NCBI GenBank assembly: GCA_025370075.1
Contig: CP073016.1
Span: 620,001-684,000, forward strand
Direction: 5' to 3'
Origin: Chryseotalea sp. WA131a
GTDB lineage: Bacteria > Bacteroidota > Bacteroidia > Cytophagales > Cyclobacteriaceae
DNA length: 64,000 nt
The notes beneath the pieces are model-generated. The model searched no databases. It saw only the letters and a list, made by a program, of their open reading frames with translations, and had not been told where the DNA came from. Below, one piece after another: positions 8,042 through 16,685 of the stretch; the stretch's first letter is position 1; the number at the start of each line of letters is the position of its first letter. The position numbers and the translations under genes are program-made.

Positions 8042-9340
8042 TTATAAACAAATCAAAAACTCTTTCAATTCCCCAAACTCTTTCCCCATTCTTATCGATT
8101 TCTTTTTACCAACCAAAAAGTTTTGTAATCGTTCGGGAATGGAAACAGCAGTACCAATGGCTGCTTGAACAGTTTCTTTGAATTTTGCGGGATGGGCCGT
8201 TTCTAAAAATACGCCAACGGCATTTGTGTTAGATTTTAGGTAATCTTTCAAACCCAAATAACCAATCGCCCCTTGCGGGTCGAGGGTGTAGTTTTTGTTT
8301 TTGAAAACAGCACGCATGGCATCGCTAGTTTGCTCATCGGAGTAATGACAACCTACCACATCCTTTGATAAGCCTTCAAAATTGTTTTGGTACAAATCCA
8401 ACATGCGCGCAAAGTTGCTAGGGTTGCCTACATCCATCGCATTGCTGATGGTTTGCACCGAAGGTCGTGGTGAAAACAATTTTGTCGTAAGGTATTCTGG
8501 GACAATATCATTTTGATTGGTGGCCGCAATGAATTGATGAATCGGCAAACCCATTCGTTTGGCCAACAAGCCTGCCGTTAGGTTTCCGAAATTCCCAGAA
8601 GGAACGGAAAATACCACTTGCTTTTGTTTTTCGTTTAGCTGAGCGAAAGCATAGAAGTAATAAAATGATTGTGGAATCAATCGCGCTATGTTGATGGAAT
8701 TGGCAGAGGTTAAGAATAGTTTTTGCTTTAAGTCTTCATCTATAAACGCTTGCTTCACAAGCCGCTGGCAGTCGTCAAACGTGCCATCAATTTCCAAGGC
8801 TGTAATGTTTCCGCCAAGGGTAGTAAATTGCTTTTCTTGAATCTCGCTGACTTTACCTGACGGATAGAGCACAATCACTCGTGTGCCCGATACATTGTAG
8901 AACCCATTTGCCACGGCACTGCCAGTATCGCCAGAGGTAGCGACCAGAATAGTAATTTCCTTTTCTTGCTGCTTGGCAAAGTAGCCAAGCAAGCCCGATA
9001 GAAAGCGAGCACCAAAATCTTTAAACGCAAGGGTAGGGCCATGAAACAACTCCAACGAAAAAATATTTTTTTCAATCTCCACCAGTGGCGCATCAAACTG
9101 AATGTTGTGGTCAACAATTCGTTTTAATTCTTCTTCGGGCAAATCATCGCCAATTAAATTCTTTGCAACAGCAAAGCCGATTTCTTGAAACGAAAGGTGA
9201 GATAGATTTTCAATAAAGGATTTTGATAAAACAGGAATCTGCTCGGGCATGTATAGGCCATTATCTGGCGCAAGACCTTGAAGAACTGCTTCTTTTAAAC
9301 TTACCCGATGATGGATGTTGTTGGTGCTGTAATAGTGCAT
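8042..9340 (-). CDS. thrC: Threonine synthase
   Basis: A pyridoxal-phosphate enzyme that converts O-phosphohomoserine to threonine, last step of the pathway. The PLP lysine is in the FKDFGARF motif (about Lys107); VATSGDTGSA and SVPSGNFGN phosphate-binding segments follow. The ATG at 9340 (MHYYSTNN) is preferred over a GTG at 9382, because the family starts here and the extra 14 residues carry no likeness. It is the last gene of the thrA-thrB-thrC unit; a short AAACCT/AGGTTT hairpin (8027-8042) follows at the stop codon but lacks a T run. Confidence 0.96.
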   Translation of the reverse strand: MHYYSTNNIHHRVSLKEAVLQGLAPDNGLYMPEQIPVLSKSFIENLSHLSFQEIGFAVAKNLIGDDLPEEELKRIVDHNIQFDAPLVEIEKNIFSLELFHGPTLAFKDFGARFLSGLLGYFAKQQEKEITILVATSGDTGSAVANGFYNVSGTRVIVLYPSGKVSEIQEKQFTTLGGNITALEIDGTFDDCQRLVKQAFIDEDLKQKLFLTSANSINIARLIPQSFYYFYAFAQLNEKQKQVVFSVPSGNFGNLTAGLLAKRMGLPIHQFIAATNQNDIVPEYLTTKLFSPRPSVQTISNAMDVGNPSNFARMLDLYQNNFEGLSKDVVGCHYSDEQTSDAMRAVFKNKNYTLDPQGAIGYLGLKDYLKSNTNAVGVFLETAHPAKFKETVQAAIGTAVSIPERLQNFLVGKKKSIRMGKEFGELKEFLICL

Positions 9341-9378
9341 TTTATTAGTTTGAAATTTTTGAGCTTCGAGCTTATTAT

Positions 9379-10323
9379 TCACAGCTCGTAGCTAAGTATT
9401 CTCGCTCCCTGTTGATTGATTTTAGATATAAAAACTTCACTCGCCAGCAGATGTCGCCTAAAAACTTCTTGAATGGTTTCGCCCACGCGCTGTGCAATGT
9501 CATGCGAAGTACTCAATGCAAACAGCGTAGGTCCAGAACCAGAAATACCACTCCCCAACGCACCAGCATTCTTCGCTTGTTCTCGCACCTCTTCAAATCC
9601 GGGAATGAAAACGGAACGCACGGGTTCGGCAATTACATCTTTTAACGATCGCCCGATCAGCGCACCATCTGCAGTACTTAAGCCTACCATCAACCCTGCT
9701 ACGTTGCCGCATTGTGTGATGGTATCGTGCAGGCTGAGTGTAGAGCGTAAAATTTTTCGTGAGTCTTCCGTTTTTACTTCTAGCTGCGGGTGAACAAGTG
9801 TAGCATACAAAGCTAAAGTAGTCGGCACTTTCACTACATCTAACGGATGATAATCGCGGATCAACACAAAGCCACCAAGCAGTGAGGGCGCAACATTGTC
9901 TGCATGTGCTGCACCGCAAGCAATGCGCTCGGCTTCCATGGCGTGTGGTAGAAGCTCTATTCTGGTGAATGGCTCGCCCATCAAATGATTGATGGCCACT
10001 AAAGCTGCTACGGCACTAGCGGCACTCGAACCCATGCCACTGCCAAGGGGAAGTTTTTTATGAAGCTCGACCGTAACGCCCACATCGTTTCTACAGATGG
10101 CTGCCAAGTAAGATTGAATTGCTACGGAGGCAGTATTGCGATTTGCTTCCATCGGAAGTCTTCCGCCATCTCCTGTAATTTTAATAAGCTCAACACCTGC
10201 CTTTTCAGTGCGCGTAACGACCACCTCATCACCAGGTGCATCTACCGCAAAACCCAAAATATCAAAACCACAACACACGTTGGCAACGGTGGCGGGAGCG
10301 ATGGCGTGTACTCTATTCATCAT
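9379..10323 (-). CDS. thrB: Homoserine kinase
   Basis: GHMP-family kinase that phosphorylates homoserine. Key motifs are the N-terminal APATVANVCCGFDILGFA and the ATP-binding PLGSGMGSSAASA, with GSGISGSGPTLFAL near the end. The ATG at 10323 (or the next one at 10320) is preferred: the open frame extends to 10365, but the extra codons are only the translation of a heptamer repeat. It lies between thrA and thrC in the same direction. Confidence 0.96.
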   Translation of the reverse strand: MMNRVHAIAPATVANVCCGFDILGFAVDAPGDEVVVTRTEKAGVELIKITGDGGRLPMEANRNTASVAIQSYLAAICRNDVGVTVELHKKLPLGSGMGSSAASAVAALVAINHLMGEPFTRIELLPHAMEAERIACGAAHADNVAPSLLGGFVLIRDYHPLDVVKVPTTLALYATLVHPQLEVKTEDSRKILRSTLSLHDTITQCGNVAGLMVGLSTADGALIGRSLKDVIAEPVRSVFIPGFEEVREQAKNAGALGSGISGSGPTLFALSTSHDIAQRVGETIQEVFRRHLLASEVFISKINQQGARILSYEL

Positions 10324-10330
10324 ACAGTTG

Positions 10331-10365
10331 TTAGAAGTAGGTAGTCGGCAGTAAGCAGTCGGCAA
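10331..10365. repeat. Heptameric tandem repeat (CTGCCGA type) between thrA and thrB
   Basis: On the minus strand five units of seven bases follow one another: TTGCCGA, CTGCTTA, CTGCCGA, CTACCTA, CTTCTAA. The array is immediately upstream of thrB inside the thr operon, so it is transcribed. The same family is at 3905-3932 and 63714-63741. Confidence 0.8.
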
Positions 10366-10418
10366 GGGTTGCCTGTCGCTTTTGCTTACTGCTTGTTAAA
10401 ATAGTGCAATCATTCAAA

Positions 10419-12866
10419 TCAGTAGTTTCCAATCCTTATAATATCTGCAAAAACGCCCGCGGCTGTTACGGTTGCGCCAGCACCAGGGCCACGGATGACC
10501 ATCGGTCGCTCATGATAGCGTTCTGTAGTCAGCAAAATAATATTATCGCTACCACTCAACGAGTAGAAGGGATGAGCTGCACCCACACTGGCAAGTTTTA
10601 CATTCACTTTACCATCTTCTAATATGGCCATGTAGCGCAGCTTTTCTCCTCTGCTTTCGGCTTGCTCACGCAACTGATTGTAATGCGCATTTTGTTTTTC
10701 CAATCCGTTCATGAATTTTTCTACGGTCATCTCTCCGCGCAATTCTTCGGGCACTAAGTTATGCACCACAATATCACTCAATTCAAATTCATAACCCGCT
10801 TCGCGCGATAAGATGAGCGCTTTGCGTGCCACGTCCATTCCATTGAGGTCATCCCTTGGGTCGGGTTCTGTAAAGCCCTTTTCTTTGGCTTGCTGCACAA
10901 TCTCACTGAATGCTGTGCCTGCTTGAAAAGAGCTGAAAATAAAATTCAGCGTACCACTTAGCACGGCTTCGATGCGAATTACTTTATCGCCACTGATCAT
11001 TAAATCATTTAGTGTATTAATAACTGGCAGACCTGCACCCACGTTGGTCTCGTATAAAAATTTAACCCCACGTTTGGAAGCGGTTTTTTTCAACAATTGA
11101 TAATTGCTCAATGCGCCTGAGTTCGCTTTTTTGTTGGGGGTAACAATACTGATATTGGCTTCCAATATCTTTGCGTAATGGTTCGCCACGACTTCGCTAG
11201 AGGTGCAATCCACAAAAACTGAGTTAGATAAATTGATGCCCACCATTGTTGAAACAAATTTTTCCATATCCATAGGCAATCCTTCCTGCAAAAGTTTTTG
11301 TACGGATTCCTTCCCGCTCAAACCCTTTTCATCGAACAACATTTTTTTACTATTGGCAATCGCCACCACTTGTATTTCTAAATGATGGTCGCTTGCTAGT
11401 TTTGAAAATTGCTCTTTCATCATGGCCAACAGTTCTTTGCCAATCAACCCTGTACCCACTAAAAATACATTCAAGATTTTTCTATCAGACAAGAAAAATG
11501 CTTCGTGCAGGGCGTTAAGTGCTTTGGCTACATCGGCTTGGTTCAACACTACCGAGATGTTTAATTCTGAAGAGCCTTGGGCAATCGCGTGCACGTTTAC
11601 CCCATTTTTTCCCAGCGCACCGAACATGCGGCCGCTGGTGCCAGGGTTGTGTTTCATGTTTTCGCCCACAATGGCCACAATGGCGCGGTCGCTTTCTACT
11701 ACCACGGGGTTCATCTCTAAATTTTGAATTTCGTATTGAAATTCTTTTTCAATCGATGATTTGGCTTGTATCGCATATTGACTTTCAATCGCAAAGCAAA
11801 TGGAATGCTCACTCGATGCTTGGCTAATTAAAATCACGTTTATCTTTTCGCGCGCCAGTGTAGCGAACAAGCGCATGGAAACACCTACTACGCCCATTAA
11901 TCCACTTCCTTGCACATTCAGTAAACTGATATTGCTCGTAGAGGAAATGCCTTTGATGATTAGCGCTTTTCCATTAGCATTTTTACTGATGAGTGTTCCT
12001 TGAAAAGTTGGGTTGAAGGTATTCTTGATCCAAATGGGAATTTTGTTGACCATGGCTGGCTGCATGGTGGCGGGGAAAATTACCTTCGCGCCAAAGTGCG
12101 AAAGCTCCATGGCTTCTTCATAGGTCATCTCTTTTACGGTGAAGGCTTTTTTTACTTTGCGCGGATCGGCTGTCATCATGCCATCCACATCGGTCCAGAT
12201 CTCCAACGATTCCGCTTTGAGTGCGCCTGCAAAAATCGCAGCCGTATAATCAGAGCCACTTCTTCCGAGCGTAGTTGTCTCACCACTTTCGGAGGTGCCA
12301 ATAAAACCTGTAATCACTTGGAGGGTTCGGGTGCTTTTAAAATGATCGACAATCAACCGGTTGGTTTCTGTAAAGTTGACGCGCGCATACCCAAAATGAT
12401 TGTCGGTGCGCACTACTTTTCGAGCATCCAAAAATAAGGCGTCAACGCCTGAATCTTTCAGTGCTTCTGCGATGATGTAGGCAGAGAGCCGTTCGCCAAA
12501 ACTCATAATGTAATCCAATGACCGCGGGGTTCTCTCTTTTACTAAAAAAACTCCGTGCAGCACATCTTCCAATTCATTGAAGGTAAACTTTACTTGCGCG
12601 AGCACGCTGCTTTGCTTTTGCATGTCCAACAGTTCGCGTACCGCATCAAGGTGACGTTTTTCAAGTTGTGCCAGTTGGTCTTTGTAACCTGCATCGCCCG
12701 TCAGCGCTAATTTGCTGACATTGATCAATATATCTGTTACACCACCAAAGGCTGAAAAGATCAACGCGATTTTTTCATTCGCCAATCGTGGTTTCACAAT
12801 TTCGATAATGGATTTTATTCGTTGTGGGGTGGCTGCTGATGAACCACCAAATTTTAAAATTTTCAT
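10419..12866 (-). CDS. thrA: Bifunctional aspartate kinase / homoserine dehydrogenase I
   Basis: The 815-residue fusion carries an N-terminal aspartokinase (MKILKFGGSSAATPQRI, then GRSGSDYTAA and IWTDVDGMMTADPR), two central ACT regulatory segments (about 300-450), and a C-terminal homoserine dehydrogenase (VGTGLIGKELL; TPNKKANSG; FLYETNVGAGLPVI; DDLNGMDVARK). It catalyses the first and third steps of threonine and methionine synthesis, and the ACT region predicts feedback by threonine. It is first in the thr operon, 3' of a Thr/Ile-rich leader peptide that should control its expression. Confidence 0.97.
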   Translation of the reverse strand: MKILKFGGSSAATPQRIKSIIEIVKPRLANEKIALIFSAFGGVTDILINVSKLALTGDAGYKDQLAQLEKRHLDAVRELLDMQKQSSVLAQVKFTFNELEDVLHGVFLVKERTPRSLDYIMSFGERLSAYIIAEALKDSGVDALFLDARKVVRTDNHFGYARVNFTETNRLIVDHFKSTRTLQVITGFIGTSESGETTTLGRSGSDYTAAIFAGALKAESLEIWTDVDGMMTADPRKVKKAFTVKEMTYEEAMELSHFGAKVIFPATMQPAMVNKIPIWIKNTFNPTFQGTLISKNANGKALIIKGISSTSNISLLNVQGSGLMGVVGVSMRLFATLAREKINVILISQASSEHSICFAIESQYAIQAKSSIEKEFQYEIQNLEMNPVVVESDRAIVAIVGENMKHNPGTSGRMFGALGKNGVNVHAIAQGSSELNISVVLNQADVAKALNALHEAFFLSDRKILNVFLVGTGLIGKELLAMMKEQFSKLASDHHLEIQVVAIANSKKMLFDEKGLSGKESVQKLLQEGLPMDMEKFVSTMVGINLSNSVFVDCTSSEVVANHYAKILEANISIVTPNKKANSGALSNYQLLKKTASKRGVKFLYETNVGAGLPVINTLNDLMISGDKVIRIEAVLSGTLNFIFSSFQAGTAFSEIVQQAKEKGFTEPDPRDDLNGMDVARKALILSREAGYEFELSDIVVHNLVPEELRGEMTVEKFMNGLEKQNAHYNQLREQAESRGEKLRYMAILEDGKVNVKLASVGAAHPFYSLSGSDNIILLTTERYHERPMVIRGPGAGATVTAAGVFADIIRIGNY

Positions 12867-12947
12867 AAATCAATTAGTAGGACCTTCTTGTGAGGGCTTG
12901 AAAATAAGGAGTAACATGTAGAAGGGAAATGGCAGATAGTATGGGCG

Positions 12948-12998
12948 CTACCCCGTAATGGTAGTGGTGATAATTGTGATGGTGGTAAGTGTTGCCAT
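12948..12998 (-). CDS. thrL: thr operon leader peptide (attenuator)
   Basis: A 16-codon frame on the minus strand reads MATLTTITIITTTITG and stops at TAG, 81 bases before thrA. Twelve of 16 residues are Thr (8) or Ile (4), exactly the composition of the enterobacterial threonine leader, although the sequence is independent. This is strong evidence that translation of the leader senses charged tRNA-Thr and tRNA-Ile. The ATGGCA at its start can pair with TGCCAT at 12929-12934. I do not see a classical hairpin with T run before thrA, so the downstream mechanism is unclear. Confidence 0.88.
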   Translation of the reverse strand: MATLTTITIITTTITG

Positions 12999-13007
12999 TT
13001 TTAACGT

Positions 13008-13045
13008 GAGCAAATAAACACAGCTTACTTCGGATTGCAAATTTA
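13008..13045 (-). promoter_or_regulatory. Candidate promoter region of the thr leader
   Basis: On the minus strand a TAAATTTG element (plus-strand CAAATTTA, 13038-13045) matches the Bacteroidetes -7 consensus but lacks a TTG 19 bases upstream. Its own TTTG is itself followed after 19 bases by TTTATTTG, a one-mismatch -7 element that would start transcription a few bases before the leader ATG. Which one is used cannot be told. Confidence 0.35.
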
Positions 13046-13161
13046 TTTTTGTGATTTTTGTGTGAATAAAAACTTACTAACGGTCAATAGGTTAACTTTG
13101 CCACTAGATCAAGAATTAACGAACCTCAACACCTCACTACATTAAAACTTCTACAGCTCAA

Positions 13162-13686
13162 ATGCCCCGCAAAAAGAAAACCCCGTCAGAGTCTTTAGTA
13201 AGCATGACTGAATTGGTGCTGCCCAACGATACCAACACCCTCAACAACTTAATGGGCGGTCGACTCATGCATTGGATGGATATTGTGTCGGCCATTTCAG
13301 CACAAAAGCATGCCAACCGAATTGTGGTGACTGCTTCGGTAGATAATATTTCATTTCGGCAACCCATTCAATTGGGCAATGTTGTCACGCTCAAAGCACG
13401 CGTTACGCGGTCGTTCAATTCATCGATGGAAGTGCGCATTGATGTAGATGCAGAAGATATTCCAGCCAATAAGAAATTCAGCAGCAACAGTGCCTACTTC
13501 ACCTTTGTGGCTGTGGATCAAAACGGTCAGCCGATAGATGTGCCAGAAATAGAAACAACCACTGAAGAAGAAAAAGCCTTGTATGACGGAGCCTTACGCA
13601 GACGGCAACTTCGATTGATTCTAGGCGGGCGCATGAACCCAGCGGATGCCCACGAGTTAAAGTCCATCTTCGATATAAAAACATAA
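13162..13686 (+). CDS. Acyl-CoA thioesterase, hotdog fold (YciA/ACOT-like)
   Basis: 174 residues with the hallmark segment NTLNNLMGGRLMHWMD followed by the long hotdog helix and sheet (ASVDNISFRQPIQLGNVV). The family hydrolyses acyl-CoA thioesters in the cytoplasm. The N-terminus is lysine-rich (MPRKKK). The next gene begins four bases after the stop, so both are likely co-transcribed. It is divergent from the thr operon. The chain-length preference is unknown. Confidence 0.9.
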   Translation: MPRKKKTPSESLVSMTELVLPNDTNTLNNLMGGRLMHWMDIVSAISAQKHANRIVVTASVDNISFRQPIQLGNVVTLKARVTRSFNSSMEVRIDVDAEDIPANKKFSSNSAYFTFVAVDQNGQPIDVPEIETTTEEEKALYDGALRRRQLRLILGGRMNPADAHELKSIFDIKT

Positions 13687-13690
13687 AAAG

Positions 13691-14062
13691 ATGTACTCCA
13701 TTTTTGAAACTACCTTTCCTGAAGAGCTATATCTTCTCCATCCAAAAGTAACGGTAATCGTACCTGTGCCGTGGGCAGAAGTGCGAGAAGAGGAGAAGTT
13801 ATTACTCTCAAAAATTTTAAGTGCCGTTAAGCAAAGTCTTGATTCGGTTGCGGTGATGCATCAAACTAAATTGGATTTATCTAAGTTCGCTGAAAAGCCC
13901 CAAAAAGTTTTGTGCTTTAGCCCTGCCGATGGGTTGCCAAAATTTGAAGTACTGCCCGCCCAAGGCACTTCGGTGATTATTTCATTTCCACTTGCCGAAT
14001 TGCTGACGAATGATGATGCAAAGAAGAAGCTGTGGGCGGGATTGAGGGTGATGTTTGGCTAG
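13691..14062 (+). CDS. Conserved-looking small protein of unknown function
   Basis: A 123-residue soluble protein, no signal peptide or membrane segment, that I do not recognise. It starts four bases after the thioesterase stop. Alternating hydrophobic strands (VTVIVPVPWAEV, TSVIISFPLAELL) around a helix rich in leucine suggest a compact alpha/beta fold. The bamD promoter begins about 80 bases downstream. Confidence 0.75.
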   Translation: MYSIFETTFPEELYLLHPKVTVIVPVPWAEVREEEKLLLSKILSAVKQSLDSVAVMHQTKLDLSKFAEKPQKVLCFSPADGLPKFEVLPAQGTSVIISFPLAELLTNDDAKKKLWAGLRVMFG

Positions 14063-14142
14063 TTTAAAATTTCCTTCCCCTCACCTAAACCAAAACATCG
14101 CCCAAATCCATCTAACAGTTCAAAAGGGCAATCGAATAGGCA

Positions 14143-14172
14143 TTGACTATTGCTCCACTACTGTTATATTTG
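14143..14172 (+). promoter_or_regulatory. Bacteroidetes-type sigma-A promoter for bamD
   Basis: TTG at 14143-14145 and TATATTTG at 14165-14172 are separated by 19 bases, a full consensus match. Transcription would start about 16 bases before the bamD start codon. Confidence 0.7.
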
Positions 14173-14195
14173 CAGGCTAATTTTAACCGTAATCC

Positions 14196-15035
14196 TTGAT
14201 TATCCGCAGTTTAGGCAACTTCTTTACCTTTCGCACATCACATCTGGTGTGGACCTTGATTATTTTGATCTCACTGGCTTCTTGCAGTAAGTTTAGAAAA
14301 ATCGAAAAAAGCGATGATTGGAAGCTGAAATACCAAGCCGGGCTGGGCTATTTTGAGAAGAAGGACTATTACCGAACCGCTATATTGTTTGAACAGATTT
14401 TGCCCATCGTTCGGGGCTTGCCAGAAGGGGAGAAGGTGGAGTTTTACTTAGCATATTGCCAGTTTTATGAAAAGACTTATTTACTGGCATCTAATCAATT
14501 CAAGACCTTTTTTGAAAATTATGGCCGTAGCCAATTGGCCGAAGAGGCCTATTACATGTATGCCTATAGTTTGTTTGTAGCCTCGCCAGCGGAAAACCTC
14601 GATCAAAAAAGTAGCATTGAGGCCATGGGTGCGATGCAAACCTATGTGAATCAATATCCGTTTGGCAAGTTTGCCGAAAAGGCCAATGAAGTAATTGCTT
14701 CGGCACAGCAAAAGTTAGAGAAAAAGGGATATGAGAATGCACGGCAATACTTAAAACTAAAATACTACCAAGCAGCTGTAATCGCATTTGAAAATTTCAA
14801 AAAAGGTTTTCCGGATTCAAAATACTTAGAGGAAGTAACGTACTTGAAAATAGTGGCTCAGTATAAACTGGCGCAACAAAGCATCTTTACCAAACAACGC
14901 GAACGCTACGCTTCTACCCTGGAATTTTACAAGGAGCTAGTGGACAATTATCCCAAAAGCAACTTCATCCGAGAAGTGGAATCCTATTATTCGGATAGTC
15001 TCAATCAATTGAACAAACTAAAAGCGAAATCATAA
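14196..15035 (+). CDS. bamD: Outer membrane protein assembly factor BamD
   Basis: A lipoprotein of 279 residues: a hydrophobic signal ends in the lipobox LASC (about residue 30), followed by TPR-like helical repeats (YFEKKDYYRTAILFEQIL; AYYMYAYSLF; YPFGKFAEKANE; FPDSKYLEEVTYLK; NYPKSNF). BamD is the essential lipoprotein of the BAM complex that inserts beta-barrels. The start given is a TTG at 14196; no ATG is available, and a GTG nearer the hydrophobic core (before WTLIIL) is an alternative. It is first in the row bamD-rpoZ-coaBC-porD-recN. Confidence 0.93.
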   Translation: MIIRSLGNFFTFRTSHLVWTLIILISLASCSKFRKIEKSDDWKLKYQAGLGYFEKKDYYRTAILFEQILPIVRGLPEGEKVEFYLAYCQFYEKTYLLASNQFKTFFENYGRSQLAEEAYYMYAYSLFVASPAENLDQKSSIEAMGAMQTYVNQYPFGKFAEKANEVIASAQQKLEKKGYENARQYLKLKYYQAAVIAFENFKKGFPDSKYLEEVTYLKIVAQYKLAQQSIFTKQRERYASTLEFYKELVDNYPKSNFIREVESYYSDSLNQLNKLKAKS

Positions 15036-15054
15036 ATTTTTAACAATCCATATT

Positions 15055-15381
15055 ATGGCAAATCAACCCTCCATCATTACACGCGATATCGACAAAATAT
15101 TGAGCCCAACCGGAAACCTATACGATTCGGTGGTAATTATTTCAAAACGTGCTCGCCAAATTGCAGTGAATTTGAAAGAAGAGTTGAATGGCAAGTTGGC
15201 TGATTTCGCCACTACCGTGGATAACCTCGAAGAGGTTTTTGAGAACCGCGAGCAAATTGAAATCTCTAAGTTCTACGAGCGTATGCCAAAGCCAACCACC
15301 ACGGCTACCGAAGAATTTTTGGAAGGCAAACTTACCTACCGCATGCGCGAGCAAGGGTTGGAAGAGGGAAAGGCTGAATAA
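15055..15381 (+). CDS. rpoZ: RNA polymerase omega subunit, Bacteroidetes type
   Basis: 108 residues with ITRDIDKILSPTGNLYDSVVIISKRARQI, the Bacteroidetes version of the omega subunit that helps fold beta-prime. It lies 19 bases after bamD and before coaBC, an order known from related genomes. The C-terminal half is acidic and ends in LEGKLTYRMREQG, typical of the group. Confidence 0.9.
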   Translation: MANQPSIITRDIDKILSPTGNLYDSVVIISKRARQIAVNLKEELNGKLADFATTVDNLEEVFENREQIEISKFYERMPKPTTTATEEFLEGKLTYRMREQGLEEGKAE

Positions 15382-15471
15382 TTTTTCCTGATAAAATTGG
15401 TAATTTGATCTGCTGCCATATCGGTAGATCAATTGGCACAATCGACTCTTGGTAACTACATTTTACGTCAG

Positions 15472-16674
15472 ATGTTAGCTGGTAAAAAGATTATCGTAAG
15501 TGTGAGTGGAAGCATAGCCGCCTACAAGTCTGCTTTGCTGGTGCGATTGTTGGTGAAATCAGGTGCCGAAGTAAGAGTAATCATGACTCCTTCCGCCAAG
15601 GATTTTATCACGCCTCTTACGCTCGCTACGCTATCTAAAAATCCTGTCCTTAGTGAGTTTACAGTTGGCTCACAAGGCGAATGGAATAATCATGTGGAGC
15701 TTGGCCTGTGGGCCGATGCCATGGTAGTAGCACCGGCTAGTGCCAATACACTTGGCAAAATGGCCAACGGCCTTTGCGACAATATGTTATTGGCTGTTTA
15801 CCTTTCGGCCAGGTGCCCTGTATTTTTTGCCCCTGCCATGGATTTGGATATGCTCCAACACCCCGCCACCAAAAAGAATATTGAAACGCTTATCGGTTTT
15901 GGAAACCAATTCATAAAAACCAATCATGGGGAGTTGGCCAGTGGCTTGGTGGGTGATGGCCGCATGGCCGAACCTGAAGAGATTGTACAATACCTGCTCG
16001 ATTTCTTTTCTGAAAAAAAAAAATTAACAGGTAAAAAGGCTTTGGTTACTGCGGGGCCCACCCACGAAGCACTGGACCCCGTTCGTTTCATCGGCAATAA
16101 TAGTAGTGGCAAAATGGGTTTTGCCATTGCCGAAGAGCTGGCACGAGAAGGGGCGGAAGTGGAATTAATTTCGGGCCCTACCTATTTAACAACCCACGTG
16201 TCAGGCATAAAACTCACGAAAGTGGTGTCGGCAGAAGAAATGTACCGTGCTAGTTCAAGCCGTTTTTCTTCCGCAGATATTACCGTGCTTTCCGCTGCCG
16301 TGGCAGATTATAAACCCACCTTAATAGCCGACCAAAAAATAAAAAAAACAAGCGAGCACCTTTCGATTGAACTTACCAAAACGCTCGATATAGCCGCGGA
16401 GTTGGGAAAGCAAAAGCACAACAGTCAACTGCTGGTTGGCTTTGCGCTGGAAACAGAAAACGAAAAAGCAAATGCTTTGAAAAAGATTGAGGCGAAAAAT
16501 TTTGATTTGATTGTATTAAATTCGCTCAACGACCAAGGCGCAGGTTTTAGCCACGATACCAACAAGATTTCAATCATTAGTAAAGGAGGAGCGGAGCAGA
16601 AGTTTGATTTGAAATCAAAAAAAGAAGTGGCAAAAGATATTGTGGAGGCAATAGTCAAGGCCATAGATCGTTGA
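15472..16674 (+). CDS. coaBC: Phosphopantothenoylcysteine decarboxylase / phosphopantothenate-cysteine ligase
   Basis: A bifunctional coenzyme A enzyme of 400 residues. The N-terminal flavoprotein decarboxylase shows SVSGSIAAYKSALLVRLL, the His of NHVELGLWADAMVVAPASANT, and PAMDLDML. The C-terminal ligase begins about residue 185 (GKKALVTAGPTHEALDPVRFIGNNSSGKMG) and includes the AVADYKP loop. The ATG at 15472 is preferred over a TTG at 15433, since the family starts at the MLAGKKI region. It overlaps the raw upstream frame of the next gene. Confidence 0.96.
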   Translation: MLAGKKIIVSVSGSIAAYKSALLVRLLVKSGAEVRVIMTPSAKDFITPLTLATLSKNPVLSEFTVGSQGEWNNHVELGLWADAMVVAPASANTLGKMANGLCDNMLLAVYLSARCPVFFAPAMDLDMLQHPATKKNIETLIGFGNQFIKTNHGELASGLVGDGRMAEPEEIVQYLLDFFSEKKKLTGKKALVTAGPTHEALDPVRFIGNNSSGKMGFAIAEELAREGAEVELISGPTYLTTHVSGIKLTKVVSAEEMYRASSSRFSSADITVLSAAVADYKPTLIADQKIKKTSEHLSIELTKTLDIAAELGKQKHNSQLLVGFALETENEKANALKKIEAKNFDLIVLNSLNDQGAGFSHDTNKISIISKGGAEQKFDLKSKKEVAKDIVEAIVKAIDR

Positions 16675-16685
16675 TCTTTAGTAAG

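Noticed and set aside
9341..9382. GTG-start extension of thrC by 14 codons
   Set aside because: The added residues have no family likeness; the ATG at 9340 fits the family start.
10324..10365. N-terminal extension of thrB (PTAYCRLPT)
   Set aside because: It is the translation of a heptamer repeat; the ATG at 10323 or 10320 starts the real domain.
12867..12947. Classical intrinsic terminator between the thr leader and thrA
   Set aside because: AAGCCCTCACAAGAAGG has no good complementary arm and no T run follows.
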